From assembly GCA_964389685.1 (NCBI GenBank), contig CAYMFM010000119.1, positions 1 through 8,200 of the forward strand: 8,200 nt of DNA. The letters run 5' to 3'. Under the pieces are notes generated by a model. That model searched no databases and had not been told where the DNA came from. It saw nothing but the letters and a program-made list of their open reading frames with translations. This document shows, in pieces, positions 7,701 through 8,200 of this stretch (its first letter is position 1; each line of letters starts with the position of its first letter). Made by a program: the position numbers and the translations under genes. This DNA comes from G020353115 sp964389685. Lineage in GTDB: Bacteria; Bacteroidota; Bacteroidia; Bacteroidales; VadinHA17.

Positions 7701-8182
7701 CATTCAACACCCCCGGAGATCCAAGCACCAAGGGTTCCTATAAGAGATGGCTTTATCACTCTGTTTCGATAGAAATAATCATAATTGTTTGTTTTGTCAA
7801 CTGCCGTATATAATCTGCCTCCCAATTCAGGCAGGACAGTAATCTCAACATACCTGTTTTCAAGGGTGATCAGGGTGTATTCTTTCTCCACCTTATTATT
7901 TGTCAGTACATCATACATAGGATAGGGGTAAACACGCCCCTGAGCACCCTGGGTGATGCGCCCTTCATAAAACCTGGGATTTACGTCAGGGTCTCCAGTT
8001 TCATAAGTCGGGATTTTCCGGATCTCCTCTTTGATAATCACTTTCTCCTGTTGTGCTAAAATATTGGATGACAGTGAAAGGAGGCAGAGTCCGATCAGAC
8101 ATTTTAGTAGTGTGTTCAAAGTTTTTTTAATTTTTTTGTTAATATAATTTAAATTATTAATGCGCTGGCAGCTCAATAGCAC
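4784..8182 (-). CDS. Exported DUF5107 domain protein with C-terminal TPR array
   Basis: This is a large envelope protein of unknown biochemical role. With a GTG start at 8182 it has 1132 residues. The frame stays open to the window edge, and no ATG occurs before the signal peptide. KKIKK (16-20) followed by a leucine-rich core (about 24-39) and ILA/QQ (cleavage after residue 43) gives a signal peptide. The true start may be TTG at 8119 or a rare ATT at 8143. Residues ~60-390 are the DUF5107 region, a beta-rich fold resembling galactose mutarotase: ITVLPELGGRLYTAVD (114-129), WISGGVEWNFPHHH (154-167), FLYWANPAVH (231-240), YFTWGNGPRG (331-340). A small beta module follows (~400-480), then from ~505 to the end a long run of tetratricopeptide helices (for example AEPYYYLAVAQQALGKDKEA, ~579-598, and a last unit before the terminal KHLIDL). 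Such proteins sit near carbohydrate-degradation genes in Bacteroidota. TPRs imply protein-protein contacts and the mutarotase-like part suggests sugar binding, but no reaction can be claimed. Confidence 0.87.
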   Translation of the reverse strand: MLLSCQRINNLNYINKKIKKTLNTLLKCLIGLCLLSLSSNILAQQEKVIIKEEIRKIPTYETGDPDVNPRFYEGRITQGAQGRVYPYPMYDVLTNNKVEKEYTLITLENRYVEITVLPELGGRLYTAVDKTNNYDYFYRNRVIKPSLIGTLGAWISGGVEWNFPHHHKANSMLPANYLLKENEDGSATIWISEFDKRHRFRFTMSMTLYPDKSYLEVKINPYNPNPLVHSFLYWANPAVHVDSSYQVIFPPNVQYVVNHGKNDFSEWPVSQGFYGRRDWKGTNISQWKNIPVPVSFFAWNYETDYFGGYNHSEDAGVAYVTNHHLVPGMKYFTWGNGPRGQMEDEKLTDEDGPYIELMAGAFSDNQPDYSWIKPYESKFVTQYWYPIRNLNGMQYANLNGAMNILVDGLEVQVKVITTSRFDDAYLNLMYDGNEIAHKTILIAPDAPYAFTITHSANVDKTKLRVSLKDKDGRILLQYQPINYPRIDQPATVLPPSKPEEIETVEELYVEGLRLDQFYNGRIDADLYYQEALRRDSSNSQVNIQLGILDCKGFSWKKAEEHLSKAVGRLANNYVHPQNAEPYYYLAVAQQALGKDKEAYDNYYKACWDIHYKAPAYFALANMDCKEGHYTQALEHINQSVNYNHYNRVGSCLMAYISRKLERPQYAREAMKELLIEIPLDFLAINELINAYRELNESSAATESLLLLDKLIGNKHEEYLEIASFYMNCGAWNETIDLLSRIDITSNPEGSTYPMIYYYLGYCFDKIGETEKSLEYYELASTQPARLCFPFRAESLEVLKHVYTKHPEDAQCTYYIGNLLYDSQPDAAMEWWEKSVMAENPPYNVFRNLAMGYSQIDRDYTKATASLEKAIELNNKDPRLFYEIDVLYETNKTDISKRLELLEKNKEIIEIRTDAISRLVKAYIQDGQFDKAINDLNSHHFSRWEGGSLVREYYEDAHLLNGIAMYDKKQYDKALDYFLKANEYPSNLEMGRPEWTERFAQTFFYIGLTYEALNMKKKADEYFQKAVEHILDDTPYLYYQGLAFQKLNQKEESRKVWKVLQEYSQQEEEIDFFSKFAEKEISDLRYAQRSYISGLAELSANNKEEAKNYFTRALDFNPYHYWAKSGLKHLIDL

Positions 8183-8200
8183 AATGCGTTTTATATAAGG

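Overview
The window looks like part of a Bacteroidota (Bacteroidales or related) polysaccharide-degradation region. Three features suggest this. There is a lipoprotein of a (alpha/alpha)6-barrel glycosidase type, and an exported DUF5107-TPR protein of a kind common in these genomes. Initiation regions are A-rich with weak or no Shine-Dalgarno sequence. No SusC/SusD pair, regulator, tRNA or rRNA is visible, so this is one edge or a fragment of a carbohydrate locus.

Layout: two plus-strand units on the left face two minus-strand genes on the right. From the left edge to base 1832 there is an open frame, entered mid-gene, for a large glycoside-hydrolase-like protein (putative TIM-barrel part plus a C-terminal Ig-like domain) that I cannot place in a named family. 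After a 45-base gap comes the C-terminal half of a GH10 endo-xylanase (about 1878-2485). It is broken: the N-terminal half is absent, the frame shifts near 1930, and a TAG stop sits at 2042-2044.

Bases 2486-2976 contain no convincing protein gene. The right end of this stretch (about 2879-2959, plus strand) folds on paper into domains V and VI of a group II intron, including a bulged branch-point A seven bases from an AT 3' end. The intron-encoded reverse transcriptase and a full-length ribozyme core are not there, so this is a truncated intron scar.

On the minus strand, reading leftwards from 8182, a 1.1k-residue exported DUF5107 protein with a long TPR array is followed, after 172 bases, by a lipoprotein related to MGH1-like/GH63-like glycosidases (2977-4611). 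They are probably co-transcribed and act at the cell envelope on an unknown glycan. The GH10 remnant hints that the ancestral locus dealt with xylan-like material, but the two intact minus-strand genes do not themselves establish a substrate.

The main interest is the wreckage between the convergent genes (xylanase pseudogene and intron scar), the unclassified GH-like protein at the left edge, and the unusual start of the DUF5107 gene.
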